DNA of 64,000 nt, from the NCBI GenBank assembly GCA_040387375.1, contig JAZKDW010000024.1:194856-258855 (forward strand). The letters are read 5' to 3'. Under the pieces are notes generated by a model. That model did not search any database. It saw only the letters and a program-made list of their open reading frames with translations, and had not been told where the DNA came from. Origin of the DNA: JAZKDW01 sp040387375 (lineage in GTDB: Bacteria > Pseudomonadota > Gammaproteobacteria > Burkholderiales > Burkholderiaceae_D). This document shows, piece after piece, positions 19,031 to 28,093 of this stretch (within the stretch, counting starts at the first letter, position 1; each line of letters opens with the position of its first letter). The translations under genes were made by a program, and so were the position numbers.

Positions 19031-20242
19031 CTATTGGACTTCCAGGCTGCGCTTCAGGCCAAGGATCATGGTCGTGTTCAACAGATGCGCACGGGCTCGT
19101 ACTGGGTCGGCTGCAACCGCCATCATCTCGATCAGGTTCGCGCGCTGCACGTCCGGATCGCGTTCCTCCAGCATGCGCTTGTTACGGATCGACATGTTCT
19201 GCACCTGCTCGATGGTTGCGGCACGCCGCTGGCGCACGTACAGGTCGAGCAGGTCTTCGGTCCCTTCGCCATGCCACACGCGGCCCAGCTTTTCGGTCAG
19301 GTTGATCGCATCATGGATCCCGCTGTTGAGGCCGAAACCGCCCAGCGGATTATTCAGGTGCGCCGCATCGCCGGCCAGCAGCACGCGGCCGAAACGCCAT
19401 TCCTTCGCGACCCGCTGATGCACCTTGTAGGTGCTCTTGTAGGCAATCTCATAAGCTTGTCCGGTCGGCTGAAACGCCTGCATGCGGCGTTCGACATTTT
19501 CCGGCGCCAGCGCCGTCGCCGAATCTACTTCGGGCGGAACCGGGAAGGCAATGCGCCACAGGCCGGGCGGGCCGTTGTCCGGCATCTTGAACACGGCAGC
19601 CCACTCGTCCGGATCGGCCACATACGCGTTCAGTGTGAAGCCGTGCTGCGCGAGGTCGTACGGCGTGCTGACGACCAGGTACTGTTCTTCCCAGGTGAAG
19701 CCTTCGAACTCCACACCCGTCTGCTTGCGGATGGTGCTGCGTCCGCCATCGGCTGCAATCACCCAGCTGGCGGCGATCTGCTCGCTGCCAGCTGCGGTTT
19801 CAACTGTCACGCGGGCGCCGTCGGCATCCTGTTCAACGCCGGTCACGCGGCTGCTGAAGCGCACTTCGGCGCAAGAAAATCCACTCACCAGATCGAGCAG
19901 GATCGGCGTCAACCGGTGCTGTTCAAGGTGCAGCCGATACGGATATGGCGTGATGTCGCTCAACAGGCCGAGATCGAATTGCGCCACCAGGTCGCCGCGC
20001 CGCTCGCGCACCTGCCACTGGCTGACCTTCAGCCCGGTCCTGTGCATGCGTTCGGTCACGCCGAATGGCGCCATCATTTCCAGCGTCGGCGGATGATAAG
20101 AACCGGCGCGCTGGTCGATCGTGAGCCCCGGCTCGGCCTCGCACACGATCACCGGAATGCCGCGCGTGGCGAGCGCCAGCGCGGACATCAGGCCGGTCGG
20201 ACCGGCGCCTGAAATTACGACGGGATTTCTTGTTTGCGTCAT
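19031..20242 (-). CDS. FAD-dependent aromatic-ring monooxygenase
   Basis: The 403-residue protein shows GAGPTG at 12-17, the DG motif at 165-166 ('AADGGRSTIR') and 'GDAAHLNNPLGGFGLNSG' from 291. The last form resembles the MhpA/PheA branch, which hydroxylates phenolic substrates, rather than the salicylate branch of the neighbouring paralogue. The two monooxygenases could act in sequence on one aromatic compound (inference). The gene lies 8 bp after the Bug receptor gene and is certainly co-transcribed with it. Confidence 0.88.
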   Translation of the reverse strand: MTQTRNPVVISGAGPTGLMSALALATRGIPVIVCEAEPGLTIDQRAGSYHPPTLEMMAPFGVTERMHRTGLKVSQWQVRERRGDLVAQFDLGLLSDITPYPYRLHLEQHRLTPILLDLVSGFSCAEVRFSSRVTGVEQDADGARVTVETAAGSEQIAASWVIAADGGRSTIRKQTGVEFEGFTWEEQYLVVSTPYDLAQHGFTLNAYVADPDEWAAVFKMPDNGPPGLWRIAFPVPPEVDSATALAPENVERRMQAFQPTGQAYEIAYKSTYKVHQRVAKEWRFGRVLLAGDAAHLNNPLGGFGLNSGIHDAINLTEKLGRVWHGEGTEDLLDLYVRQRRAATIEQVQNMSIRNKRMLEERDPDVQRANLIEMMAVAADPVRARAHLLNTTMILGLKRSLEVQ

Positions 20243-20250
20243 GGTCTGGC

Positions 20251-21225
20251 TTAGTCCATCGAAATTTTGTTCTTGCGGATGATGTCGGCCCAGCGAGTGG
20301 AGTCGCGGCGCATCAGGGACATCAGCTCTTCCGGCGTGTCGGATGCAGGATCGAGGCCTTGGGCGTCAAGCGTGCCCTTGACATCGGCCATCTGCAGGAT
20401 GCCGCGCACTTCCGTGTTCAGCATCGTGACGATCGGCGCCGGCGTTCCCTTGGGAGCCATGACCGCGTACCACATGTCGGCCTCGGCGCCCCGGATGCCG
20501 CTTTCCTGCAATGTCGGCACATCCGGCGCCTTGGCATTGCGTTTCGGGCTGCCCACCGCCAACGCTTTCAGCTTGCCCGATTTCACGTGCGTCATCGCCA
20601 CGTGGACCGGAACGAAGCCGACATTGACCTGCCCGCCGAGCAGATCGGTCAGCGCGCCGGCGCTGCCTTTGTACGGCACATGCAATACCTTGATGCCGGC
20701 GACGTCGCTCAGCAATTCCATCGCCATGTGATGCGGCGTGCCGACGCCGGGCGACGAGTAAGTGAGCTTGCCCGGCTCGGCCTTGGCCATCGTCAGCAGG
20801 TCGGCAACGCTGTTGATGCCGCTTTGCGGATGTGAGACCAGCATCAGCGTGCCATAAGCAGTCAGCGAGATCGGGGCGAAGTCCGTCAGCGGATTGAACG
20901 GCACCGCCTTGTACAGGTTGGATGCGATCAGCATGGTGTTCGCGGTCAGCATCAGTGTGTAACCGTCGCCGTTCGCCTTGGCGACGTTATTGGCGCCGAT
21001 ATTGCCGCTGGCGCCGGGCATGTTTTCCACCACCACCGGCTGCCCCAGACGCTGCGCGAGCTTGGGCGCCATGACGCGGGCGATGGTGTCCATGCCGGTG
21101 CCGGGCGTATACGGAACAACCAGCCTGATCTGGCGTGCAGGATAAGTCTGCGCATAGGCGGTTGTCGCCAGCACGGCGGCGCCGATGACGACGGCTTTGA
21201 TGAGAGGTGATAGGTATTTACGCAT
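20251..21225 (-). CDS. Bug-family (TctC) periplasmic solute-binding receptor, first gene of monooxygenase operon
   Basis: The 324-residue protein has a signal peptide with cleavage near 25/26 (AYA|QTYP) and the Bug signatures 'YPARQIRLVVPYTPGTGMDT' and 'VVENMPGASGNIGAN'. As the first gene before two flavin monooxygenases, it probably binds their substrate, an aromatic or heteroaromatic acid (inference). The divergent LysR gene starts 162 bp away and likely controls the operon. It is clearly distinct from the other Bug receptor at 15168-16175. Confidence 0.92.
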   Translation of the reverse strand: MRKYLSPLIKAVVIGAAVLATTAYAQTYPARQIRLVVPYTPGTGMDTIARVMAPKLAQRLGQPVVVENMPGASGNIGANNVAKANGDGYTLMLTANTMLIASNLYKAVPFNPLTDFAPISLTAYGTLMLVSHPQSGINSVADLLTMAKAEPGKLTYSSPGVGTPHHMAMELLSDVAGIKVLHVPYKGSAGALTDLLGGQVNVGFVPVHVAMTHVKSGKLKALAVGSPKRNAKAPDVPTLQESGIRGAEADMWYAVMAPKGTPAPIVTMLNTEVRGILQMADVKGTLDAQGLDPASDTPEELMSLMRRDSTRWADIIRKNKISMD

Positions 21226-21371
21226 GATGGTCCCCGTTCTGTTTTAGACAAAAACACATTGTCTTTTATGCAATCAAAACGCCCGAACGGAATGAGGCCT
21301 CCATCGGGCGCAACTCCAGCATATTACGCGTAGCCTATTCTCTTGTCGCGGCGAAAAAGGTAATCTTCTCT

Positions 21372-21386
21372 ATTACATTTTTTAAT
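21372..21386. promoter_or_regulatory. Candidate LysR-type T-N11-A site
   Basis: A short dyad ATTA-N7-TAAT, which contains the T-N11-A format of LysR-type operators, lies in the divergent promoter region directly before the regulator start. It could serve autoregulation. The region is AT-rich, so a chance match is possible. Confidence 0.3.
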
Positions 21387-21387
21387 A

Positions 21388-22293
21388 ATGGTCTCAAGGA
21401 TGGTGAACATCGATCTCAAGCATTTGCGCATCCTGAAAAGCATCCATCAGACGCAAAGCCTCACGCGCACCGCAGCCAGTCTCGGCATGAGCCAGCCGTC
21501 GATCAGTGTCGGGCTTGCCCATTTGCGCCGTTATTTCGGCGATCCGCTATTCGTCCGCACCACTGCGGGCATGAAACCGACGCCGCATGCGGAGCACCTG
21601 ATGAAATCGCTGGGCGAGGCAATGGACAGGCTTGACCTGGCGCTCGGCCTGGAAGTCCGCTTCGATCCGGCGCGCTCCGATCGCCTTTTCCAGATCTGCA
21701 TGGCCGATGTCGGCACCCTCGTCGTGCTGCCGAAACTGCTGGCGCATATCAAGGTGCATGCGCCCAACGTGCAGCTTGAGGTGATCCTGTTTTCCGATCG
21801 CACGCCGCTCATGCTCGAGACTGGCGAGGCCGACCTGGCCATCGGCGTGTCACCGCAGCTGGAGGCCGGTTTTTACCAGCAGCGGCTGTATCAGGAAAAT
21901 CTTGTGTGTGTGGCGCGCGCCGATCATCCGCGCATCCGGGACAAGATAACGCAGGAAGATTATCTGGCGGAACGGCATGTAATTGTGTCACCGCCTGGCT
22001 CCAGCCACTGGGTGCTGGAAAAGGCGCTGGCGGAGCGAGGCATGGAGCGCAAGGTCGGACTGCGGCTGCCCAGTTTTCTGGCGCTCGGCAGTGTGATCGC
22101 GACCACCGATTTCATCGCCACGGTGCCGCGGCGGCTGGGCGAACATTTTGCTGCCGGCAATGCGGTGCGGACATTCGCCGCCCCGGCCCGGCTGCCTTCC
22201 TACATCGTGCGCCAGCACTGGCACGAACGGTATCACCGCAATCCGCACAATATCTGGCTGCGCGGGATTGCCGCGGAAGTGCTGTCGCGTTAG
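21388..22293 (+). CDS. LysR-type transcriptional regulator
   Basis: The 301-residue protein has the N-terminal winged helix-turn-helix ('LTRTAASLGMSQPSISVGLA', about residues 28-47) and a C-terminal effector domain from about 95. It is divergent from the receptor/monooxygenase operon, the classical arrangement for a LysR activator of an aromatic degradation operon. A second in-frame ATG at 21400 is equally plausible as the start. The stop codon overlaps that of the convergent hemerythrin gene. Confidence 0.92.
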   Translation: MVSRMVNIDLKHLRILKSIHQTQSLTRTAASLGMSQPSISVGLAHLRRYFGDPLFVRTTAGMKPTPHAEHLMKSLGEAMDRLDLALGLEVRFDPARSDRLFQICMADVGTLVVLPKLLAHIKVHAPNVQLEVILFSDRTPLMLETGEADLAIGVSPQLEAGFYQQRLYQENLVCVARADHPRIRDKITQEDYLAERHVIVSPPGSSHWVLEKALAERGMERKVGLRLPSFLALGSVIATTDFIATVPRRLGEHFAAGNAVRTFAAPARLPSYIVRQHWHERYHRNPHNIWLRGIAAEVLSR

Positions 22294-22778
22294 ATTAATG
22301 GGGCAGCGGTGTCCGTCTCGCCGATCACGGCTTCACGCGGCTCGCCCTGTTTTTTCAGTTGTTCCTGCAATGTGATCATTTCCTTGCCCAGCGCTTCGCG
22401 CTGCGCCTGATCCAGCAGCTTCTTCGCCTTCGGGAACAGGTTTTCTTCCTCTTCCTTGTGATGATGTTCAGCCTGCTCCTTCAATACCTTGAACTTCGGC
22501 TCGAAGGTTTGTTCCGACAGGTCCAGCAACAGCAGATCGGCCAGCAGGCGTTTTAGCGAGAGATGTTCTTCGAGAGACTCCAGCAAAATATCTTCGGTGC
22601 GCGCCGCGTTCACGGCGGGATAGAAAACCTGTTCTTCAGACGTGATATGCACGGTCAGTTCATCCCCGACCTGCGTGAAAAGCGCTTTTTTCTTTTCCAG
22701 GCTGGTTTCCTTGACTGCCTTCTCAAGCAGGTTTTCCAGCGCGCGATGTTGCGTGATCAGCAGCTCTACAGCGTCCAT
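22290..22778 (-). CDS. Hemerythrin HHE-domain protein
   Basis: The 162-residue helical protein has metal-ligand candidates in the HHE pattern: 'ITQHRALEN' near residue 11, 'VHITSEEQVFYP' near 44-55, 'LEEHLSLKRLL' and 'EHHHKEEEENLFPK'. HHE proteins carry a non-haem di-iron site and bind O2 or NO or manage iron under stress. The position next to katE, DUF883 and PA2169-family genes supports a stress role. Its stop codon overlaps that of the convergent LysR gene. Confidence 0.85.
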   Translation of the reverse strand: MDAVELLITQHRALENLLEKAVKETSLEKKKALFTQVGDELTVHITSEEQVFYPAVNAARTEDILLESLEEHLSLKRLLADLLLLDLSEQTFEPKFKVLKEQAEHHHKEEEENLFPKAKKLLDQAQREALGKEMITLQEQLKKQGEPREAVIGETDTAAPLI

Positions 22779-22800
22779 GAGATTTCCAGTTCAATAATGT

Positions 22801-22838
22801 CATTTAAAAAACAAAGGCCGCCGATAGCGGCGGCCTTT
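22801..22838 (-). terminator. Rho-independent terminator downstream of katE
   Basis: A 10-bp stem (AAAGGCCGCC / GGCGGCCTTT at 22813-22822 and 22829-22838) with a 6-base loop lies 15 bp beyond the katE stop. Read on the minus strand it is followed by TGTTTTTTAAATG, a proper T-rich tail. Confidence 0.8.
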
Positions 22839-22852
22839 GCAGGTCAGATTGT

Positions 22853-25012
22853 TCAAGCAGGTACCGCGTCCTTGCCGGCCCGGGTCCAGAATCGGTGTTC
22901 AGCGATCGCCTTGATGAACTCCTGGGCCACCGCATTGCTGGCCGCCGCCGCCGTGATGATGCCGTCCGGGAGCTTGATGCCCGGATCCGATTCGGTCGGA
23001 ATGCCGACGCTGGCGAGCATCTGGCTGCCCTCGCCTACTGCCGCAATGGCCTTGCAGTGCTTGAAGGCTTCCAGCACGAAGTGCACCGCGTCGCCGTTGC
23101 CGCGCAGCGTGGCGATGCTCTGTTCGCCGCCCGGAACGAATACAGCGTCGAAGGCAATCGACGGCATGGTCGTAATGGTGTGATCGACCGCAACGGCGTC
23201 GCCGCTGGTGCTGCGCAGCGTGCCCATGTGCGGCGCAATCACCTTGGCCATCGCGCCCGCGCCTTGCAGCGCTGCCTTCATCTCCGCAATTGCCTTGCCG
23301 TCCACGCCATCAGCCGCCAGGATTGCCACCTTGCGGGTCTTGATGCCATCCTTCGGCGCATTCAACATGGACAAGGCGGGAGACGGCACAATCGCCGCCG
23401 ACGCCTCCGCTGCCATCTTCTTATCAAGCGCAGGCACTGCCATCGCAAGATGGTCGGCTACCCGTTTGGCCAGGGTCTCGTCTACACGGGCCAGGTTGCC
23501 AAGCATGCGTTCCACGATTGCCGGCACCTCGACCTTGGACAATTCGAACTGGTAAGCGCTGACGATATGGTCCTGCTCGGGCGCCGACTGGCTCAGCCAG
23601 AACAGCCGCGCTTGTGAAAAATGGTCGGCAAACGATTCGCTGCGCACGCGCACCTTGGCGCCGTCCACTCGTTCCGGATAACTGACATATCCGGCCTGTT
23701 CCGGCGGCGCTTCCTTCGGGTCGCCGTTGGCGATCGAGTTGGGCTCATACGCTACCCGCCCCTTCGGGATGGATTGCTGATGCAGTCCGTCACGCTGGTT
23801 GTTATGCATGGGCGAGATCGCGCGATTGATCGGCAACTGGTGGAAGTTCGGTCCGCCGAGGCGAATCAGTTGTGTGTCGGTGTACGAGAACAGGCGCCCT
23901 TGCAGCAGCGGATCGTTGGTGAAATCGATGCCTGGAACGACATGGCCGGGATGGAAGGCGGCCTGCTCGACTTCGGCGAAGAAGTTATCCGGATTGCGGT
24001 TCAGCGTCATCTTGCCGATGCGGGTGACGGGAACCAGTTCTTCCGGCACCAGCTTGGTCGGATCGAGAAGGTCGAAGCCGAATTTAAATTCGTCTTCTTC
24101 AGGGATGATCTGCACGCCCAGTTCCCATTCAGGGAAATCGCCGGCCTCGATCGCTTCCCATAAATCGCGGCGATGGAAATCGGCATCCTTGCCGGCCAGC
24201 TTTTGCGCTTCGTCCCATGCCAGGCCATGTACGCCGAGCAGCGGTTTCCAGTGGAATTTCACGAAACTCGACACGCCTTCCGCGGTGACAAAACGGAAGG
24301 TGTGGACACCAAACCCTTCCATCATGCGCAGCGAACGCGGGATAGCGCGATCCGACATTACCCACATCACCATGTGGGTGGTCTCGGGGACCAGCGACAC
24401 AAAATCCCAGAAGGTGTCATGCGCGGACGATGCCTGCGGCATCTCGTTATTCGGCTCCGGCTTGATGGCATGCACGAGGTCGGGAAACTTCATCGCATCC
24501 TGGATGAAAAACACAGGAATGTTATTGCCGACCAGGTCGAAATTGCCTTCTTGCGTATAAAACTTGACTGCGAAACCGCGCGCGTCACGCACCGTATCGG
24601 CAGAACCGCGCGAACCGGCGACCGTGGAAAAGCGCGCAAATACCGGCGTCTTGACCGACGGATCTTGCAGAAAGCCGGCCCTGGTGTATTTGGCCATCGA
24701 CTCGTACACCTGGAAGAATCCGTGCGCCGCTTCGCCGCGCGCATGCACGATGCGCTCCGGTATACGCTCATGATCGAAATGGGTGATTTTTTCGCGCAGG
24801 ATGAAATCTTCCAGCAACGAAGGACCGCGTACGCCTGCCCTCAGGGAATTCTGGTTGTCGGCGATCGGCACGCCCTGATTGGTCGTCAGCACGGCGCCAG
24901 CGCCATCGGTGCGATCCTGCTCAAGGCTGTTGAGCTTGTCGTTATTCTCCGCGGAGCTCTTGGCGGAAGCGGGTGTTCTGGACTTGCCGTTGGCGGGGAT
25001 TTTTGCGGCCAT
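22853..25012 (-). CDS. katE: Large-subunit (clade 2) monofunctional catalase HPII
   Basis: The 719-residue protein matches E. coli KatE in architecture: an extended N-terminus, the catalase core, and a C-terminal flavodoxin/DJ-1-like domain (about 560-710, 'KVAILAADGVDG', 'AFDAVFVPGGEQS'). The catalytic histidine lies in 'RIPERIVHARGEAAHG' (His90) and the haem-ligand tyrosine in 'RLFSYTDTQLIRLG'. It converts H2O2 to water and O2 in the cytoplasm, often under stationary-phase control. Two stress-type small genes lie upstream on the same strand and a terminator follows it. Confidence 0.96.
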   Translation of the reverse strand: MAAKIPANGKSRTPASAKSSAENNDKLNSLEQDRTDGAGAVLTTNQGVPIADNQNSLRAGVRGPSLLEDFILREKITHFDHERIPERIVHARGEAAHGFFQVYESMAKYTRAGFLQDPSVKTPVFARFSTVAGSRGSADTVRDARGFAVKFYTQEGNFDLVGNNIPVFFIQDAMKFPDLVHAIKPEPNNEMPQASSAHDTFWDFVSLVPETTHMVMWVMSDRAIPRSLRMMEGFGVHTFRFVTAEGVSSFVKFHWKPLLGVHGLAWDEAQKLAGKDADFHRRDLWEAIEAGDFPEWELGVQIIPEEDEFKFGFDLLDPTKLVPEELVPVTRIGKMTLNRNPDNFFAEVEQAAFHPGHVVPGIDFTNDPLLQGRLFSYTDTQLIRLGGPNFHQLPINRAISPMHNNQRDGLHQQSIPKGRVAYEPNSIANGDPKEAPPEQAGYVSYPERVDGAKVRVRSESFADHFSQARLFWLSQSAPEQDHIVSAYQFELSKVEVPAIVERMLGNLARVDETLAKRVADHLAMAVPALDKKMAAEASAAIVPSPALSMLNAPKDGIKTRKVAILAADGVDGKAIAEMKAALQGAGAMAKVIAPHMGTLRSTSGDAVAVDHTITTMPSIAFDAVFVPGGEQSIATLRGNGDAVHFVLEAFKHCKAIAAVGEGSQMLASVGIPTESDPGIKLPDGIITAAAASNAVAQEFIKAIAEHRFWTRAGKDAVPA

Positions 25013-25097
25013 GAGCGGTTTCCTCTGCTAGAAAAGAAAATGCCGCCTGGCGCTCGGCGAAAGCGGCATTCAGTAAATCGTTAATGGAACAGCTTGA

Positions 25098-25175
25098 TTA
25101 ATTCATGAAAAAATAGATCAACACGAGTACAAACACTGGAATGCCAAGCAGCCAGCCAAGAAAATATTTTCCCAT
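25098..25175 (-). CDS. Small hydrophobic membrane peptide (25 aa)
   Basis: A 25-codon frame, MGKYFLGWLLGIPVFVLVLI then YFFMN, has an excellent ribosome site (GAAGGAGACCCTG before the ATG). The product is a single membrane helix with a lysine at the inside end. It lies between the DUF883 gene and katE on the same strand. Small one-helix proteins of this type are often overlooked. The strong ribosome site, hydrophobic content and stop directly after the helix argue for a real gene; conservation in relatives would confirm it. Confidence 0.65.
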   Translation of the reverse strand: MGKYFLGWLLGIPVFVLVLIYFFMN

Positions 25176-25268
25176 CAGGGTCTCCTTCACATTGCATGGG
25201 GATTGCGGTCAAGCTGCCGGGGCAAAGCCGAAACATTTGCCGCGCGGCGCCTGATTACGTCGTGATGA

Positions 25269-25571
25269 TTATTTACGTGCCAGCAAAAAGCCGAGCAGCA
25301 AACCGATGCCGGCCGATACCGACACGGCGCGCCATGGATTGTGATGCACATATCCGTCGGCGTTCGCCGCCAGTTCCTTGCTGGTGGCAATTGCCGACGA
25401 TTGCGCGTCATGCGCCCTGGTCAGCACATTGTCGAGCAGCTTCATCGCCTTGTTGCGCAATTCAGTCGCCTTTTCACCAGCGGCATTGTTGGCATCCTCG
25501 AGCAGGTTATTGGCGTCCTTGACCAATTTGTTCACATCATCCGAAACGTTATTTACTTGTTGGTTTTGCAT
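25269..25571 (-). CDS. DUF883 family protein (ElaB/YqjD-like)
   Basis: The 100-residue protein is a long amphipathic helix (about 1-75) followed by 'YVHHNPWRAVSVSAGIGLLL' and the C-terminal 'GFLLARK', the DUF883 hallmark with one C-terminal membrane anchor. E. coli YqjD and ElaB are stationary-phase inner-membrane proteins that bind ribosomes. AAAGGAG before the ATG supports the start. Neighbours (catalase, PA2169-like, hemerythrin) point to a general stress regulon. Confidence 0.92.
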   Translation of the reverse strand: MQNQQVNNVSDDVNKLVKDANNLLEDANNAAGEKATELRNKAMKLLDNVLTRAHDAQSSAIATSKELAANADGYVHHNPWRAVSVSAGIGLLLGFLLARK

Positions 25572-25622
25572 GTTGGTGCTCCTTTAGGGAAAAATAAATG
25601 GCGCTTGCACGGTACGGCAAGA

Positions 25623-26096
25623 TCACCGTGCCTGCATCTGCCATTGCGAAGTAATTCGAGCTTGCTCGCGCATGGTCTTCACGAGATCATAATTTTGCAA
25701 AACGCCCTGGTACTGGCGCTCCACGACGCTGCGGGCTTCCGGACGAAGATCTGATTTCAATGCGGCGCGATACTTTTCCTGAGCCGCATGCTCGGCACGC
25801 TCGCATTCTTCCAGCACCGTTCCGCCATCCTTGCCAAACAGCGCCGACTTCGCATCAACCCACCAGCGGTGCAATACGGCGCCCATGCTTACGCAGCCGC
25901 GCGGATCGCCACCATATGCGCGTACCAGCGACTGCAATTCACGGGCGGCGAGATTGCAGTCCTCGGCACGGTCAAGAAACAATAACTTGAAGCGCGAATG
26001 CGCATCGTCATCCGCGCACGCAAGAAAGCTATCTTCACCCTCCTTGCATGTCTGGATCAAACCATTCAAAGTCGCAATGAGTTGCTTGTTCGCCAT
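25623..26096 (-). CDS. PA2169-family four-helix-bundle protein (DUF2383)
   Basis: The start at 26096 (MANKQLIATLNGLIQTCKEG) has AGGAG at the right distance and gives 157 residues, the family length; upstream in-frame codons reaching 26339 overlap another small gene and are rejected. 'ARELQSLVRAYGGDPRGCVS', then 'GALHRGW'-like 'AVLHRWWVDAKSALFGKD' and 'ERQYQGVLQNYDLVK' match the family. These ferritin-like bundles are found in stress gene groups; no reaction is established. Confidence 0.88.
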   Translation of the reverse strand: MANKQLIATLNGLIQTCKEGEDSFLACADDDAHSRFKLLFLDRAEDCNLAARELQSLVRAYGGDPRGCVSMGAVLHRWWVDAKSALFGKDGGTVLEECERAEHAAQEKYRAALKSDLRPEARSVVERQYQGVLQNYDLVKTMREQARITSQWQMQAR

Positions 26097-26169
26097 GATC
26101 ACTCCTGGTATTGTATTTCCGCTACTGCGGTGTTCGGATCGGTCGTTGGTTTCGTACGCGCGCTGCATG

Positions 26170-26382
26170 TCAAACATCGCTGTTACGAACTTCAACTTCG
26201 AATTCGCCGAATTGTTCGACCAACTGGGCAGCCCGTTGTTCGGCAACTTCAAGTTCATCGAACCGATGCGCATCCTGGATAGTGGCGACCATGGCGGACT
26301 CGCCTTGATCGTCATGACCCAGGTACGGGCCGTTACCAAGCATGCCGTCTTTCGTGCGGAGCAAATAATAGGTAGTACTCAT
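26170..26382 (-). CDS. Hypothetical protein, 70 aa
   Basis: The frame begins MSTTYYLLRTKDGMLGNGPY and ends in an acidic tail (EQFGEFEVEVRNSDV). A moderate ribosome site (GGGA, about 9 bases from the ATG) and its place 73 bp upstream of the PA2169-family gene on the same strand make it a likely real gene and perhaps the first gene of that unit. I do not recognise the family. It looks like a small soluble alpha/beta protein with no membrane segment or cysteine. Confidence 0.55.
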   Translation of the reverse strand: MSTTYYLLRTKDGMLGNGPYLGHDDQGESAMVATIQDAHRFDELEVAEQRAAQLVEQFGEFEVEVRNSDV

Positions 26383-26830
26383 GTGATCAAATTCCCGTGT
26401 AGATTCTTGTAATGCTGTCGTGCAGGACTTGCGTCTCGGTCGCTCGTCTGCAGTTTGCAGGAACCGAGCGGCCGAATCGGTGGAAAGTTGTCTTCCATGC
26501 AGCGAAGAATGCCTGAGCGGGTTTTTTTTATCTGTACGCTATCGCACACTTATTGATGGATTTGCAGATTTCGTGCTGCCGGGCGGGAGGGAATTAATTG
26601 GGAAATTGATAATTCTTTGGCGAGGGGGATGGCGTGGGGGATGACAGCGCCGCTTATCGGCGTCCTCCGCGTGCCGGCGGGTCATGGATTCCCGCGTTCG
26701 CGGGAATGACGGTGGTAAGAGTGGAGATCGTATCAATTACTACCGTCATTCCCGCGCAAGCGGGAATCCAGAGTGACCTCGCATCACGACGTCTTCAAAC
26801 AGTTCCCGCCAGCCTGACTCTAGACAGCAA
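26383..26830. other. Intergenic region with an inverted REP pair
   Basis: This 448-bp gap between the stress genes and the catabolic locus has two REP-like palindromes in opposite orientation, at 26686-26712 and 26743-26770. The rest (26383-26685) has no convincing gene on either strand; the promoter of the 70-residue gene should lie within 26383-26500. Confidence 0.7.
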
Positions 26831-28048
26831 TCACCCCCGCAACATCTCGTCGCTGATGATGATTTTTCGTACCTCGGTGGTCCCTGCTCCGATCTCCAGC
26901 AGCTTGATCGCCCGATAAAGCCGGTTCACCTCCGACTCCCAGATATAACCGGTGCCGCCATGGATCTGCACGGCTTCATTCAACACCTTGTTCATCGTCT
27001 CGGCCGCGAACATGACCGACGCGGCAGTGATCTTGTGGATTTCGCCGCGCCCGCCGCCGCCGATCTCCAGGTCATTCGCCGCGCGCAAAGCCTGGTAGGT
27101 AAACACCCGCATCGACTCCACCCAGACATACATGTCGGCCAGCTTGGCGCGGATCATCTGGAAGTCTGAGATCGGTTTGCCGAACTGCTGGCGGGTGCGC
27201 GCATAATCCAGCGCCAGCGCCAGCGCGCGTTCCGAAATGCCGAGGCAGATCGGCGCGATCATCGCCCGCTCCAGGTCGAGTCCGCTCATCAGGACCTTCA
27301 CACCGCGGTCTTCTTCCCCAACCAGATTGGCCGCCGGCACTCGGCAGTTGTCAAACACCAGCTCCGCCGTCTGGCTGCCGCGAAAGCCCATCTTGGTCAG
27401 CTTCTGCGCAACCTTGAAACCGGGGAAGTCCTTCTCGACGATAAAGGCCGATATGCCTTTCGCGCCCAGTTCCTTGTTGGTCTTTGCGTACACCAGCAAG
27501 ACATCGGCAACGATGCCGTTGGTGATATAGATCTTGGCGCCGTTCAAAATATAGTCGTCGCCGTCGCGTGTGGCGGTGGTGCGCATCGATCCCAGCGCAT
27601 CCGAGCCCGCGCCCGGTTCGGTCAGTCCGAGCGCGCCGACGGTCTTGCCGCTGCACAGTCCGGGCAGATAACGCTGGCGCTGGTCTTCGTTGGCGTTGCG
27701 GTAGATATTGTAGAGGCACAGGTTTTCATGCGCGACCCAGCTCAGCGCCAATCCATGGTTCCAGCGCGAGAAGGCTTGCAGCACCAGGCCGCTGGTGAAC
27801 AGGTCCAGACCCGCGCCGCCGTAAGTTTCCGGCACCGGAATGCCGAAGTAGCCGGTCGCGCCTATCTTGCCGAACGCTTCCTCCGGCCACCATTCTTCAT
27901 TGTCCATGCGCTGCGACAGCGGATACAGCTCCTGGCGCGCGAAACGATCGGCCTGGTCCAGCATTTCCTGTTCATCATTGGACAAGCCGGAAAAAATCTG
28001 CGAAGCCGAGCCGGATTGGGCCGGCTTGCCTGTGACGGAATGATTCAT
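26831..28048 (-). CDS. Acyl-CoA dehydrogenase, isovaleryl-/citronellyl-CoA type
   Basis: The 405-residue flavoenzyme contains the FAD- and substrate-binding signatures 'ALGLTEPGAGSDALGSM' and 'VQIHGGTGYIWESEVNRLYR'. The catalytic base appears to be the glutamate of 'SGLDLERAMI', the position used in isovaleryl-CoA dehydrogenase rather than in medium-chain enzymes, which fits branched substrates. It removes two hydrogens from an acyl-CoA and passes them to electron-transfer flavoprotein. It is the second gene of a two-gene minus-strand operon, 45 bp after the crotonase gene, facing away from the transporter operon. Confidence 0.92.
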   Translation of the reverse strand: MNHSVTGKPAQSGSASQIFSGLSNDEQEMLDQADRFARQELYPLSQRMDNEEWWPEEAFGKIGATGYFGIPVPETYGGAGLDLFTSGLVLQAFSRWNHGLALSWVAHENLCLYNIYRNANEDQRQRYLPGLCSGKTVGALGLTEPGAGSDALGSMRTTATRDGDDYILNGAKIYITNGIVADVLLVYAKTNKELGAKGISAFIVEKDFPGFKVAQKLTKMGFRGSQTAELVFDNCRVPAANLVGEEDRGVKVLMSGLDLERAMIAPICLGISERALALALDYARTRQQFGKPISDFQMIRAKLADMYVWVESMRVFTYQALRAANDLEIGGGGRGEIHKITAASVMFAAETMNKVLNEAVQIHGGTGYIWESEVNRLYRAIKLLEIGAGTTEVRKIIISDEMLRG

Positions 28049-28093
28049 GTGTCTCCTTGGTTGGTTTTATTGTCTTGTTGCTGTTATTCGGGA

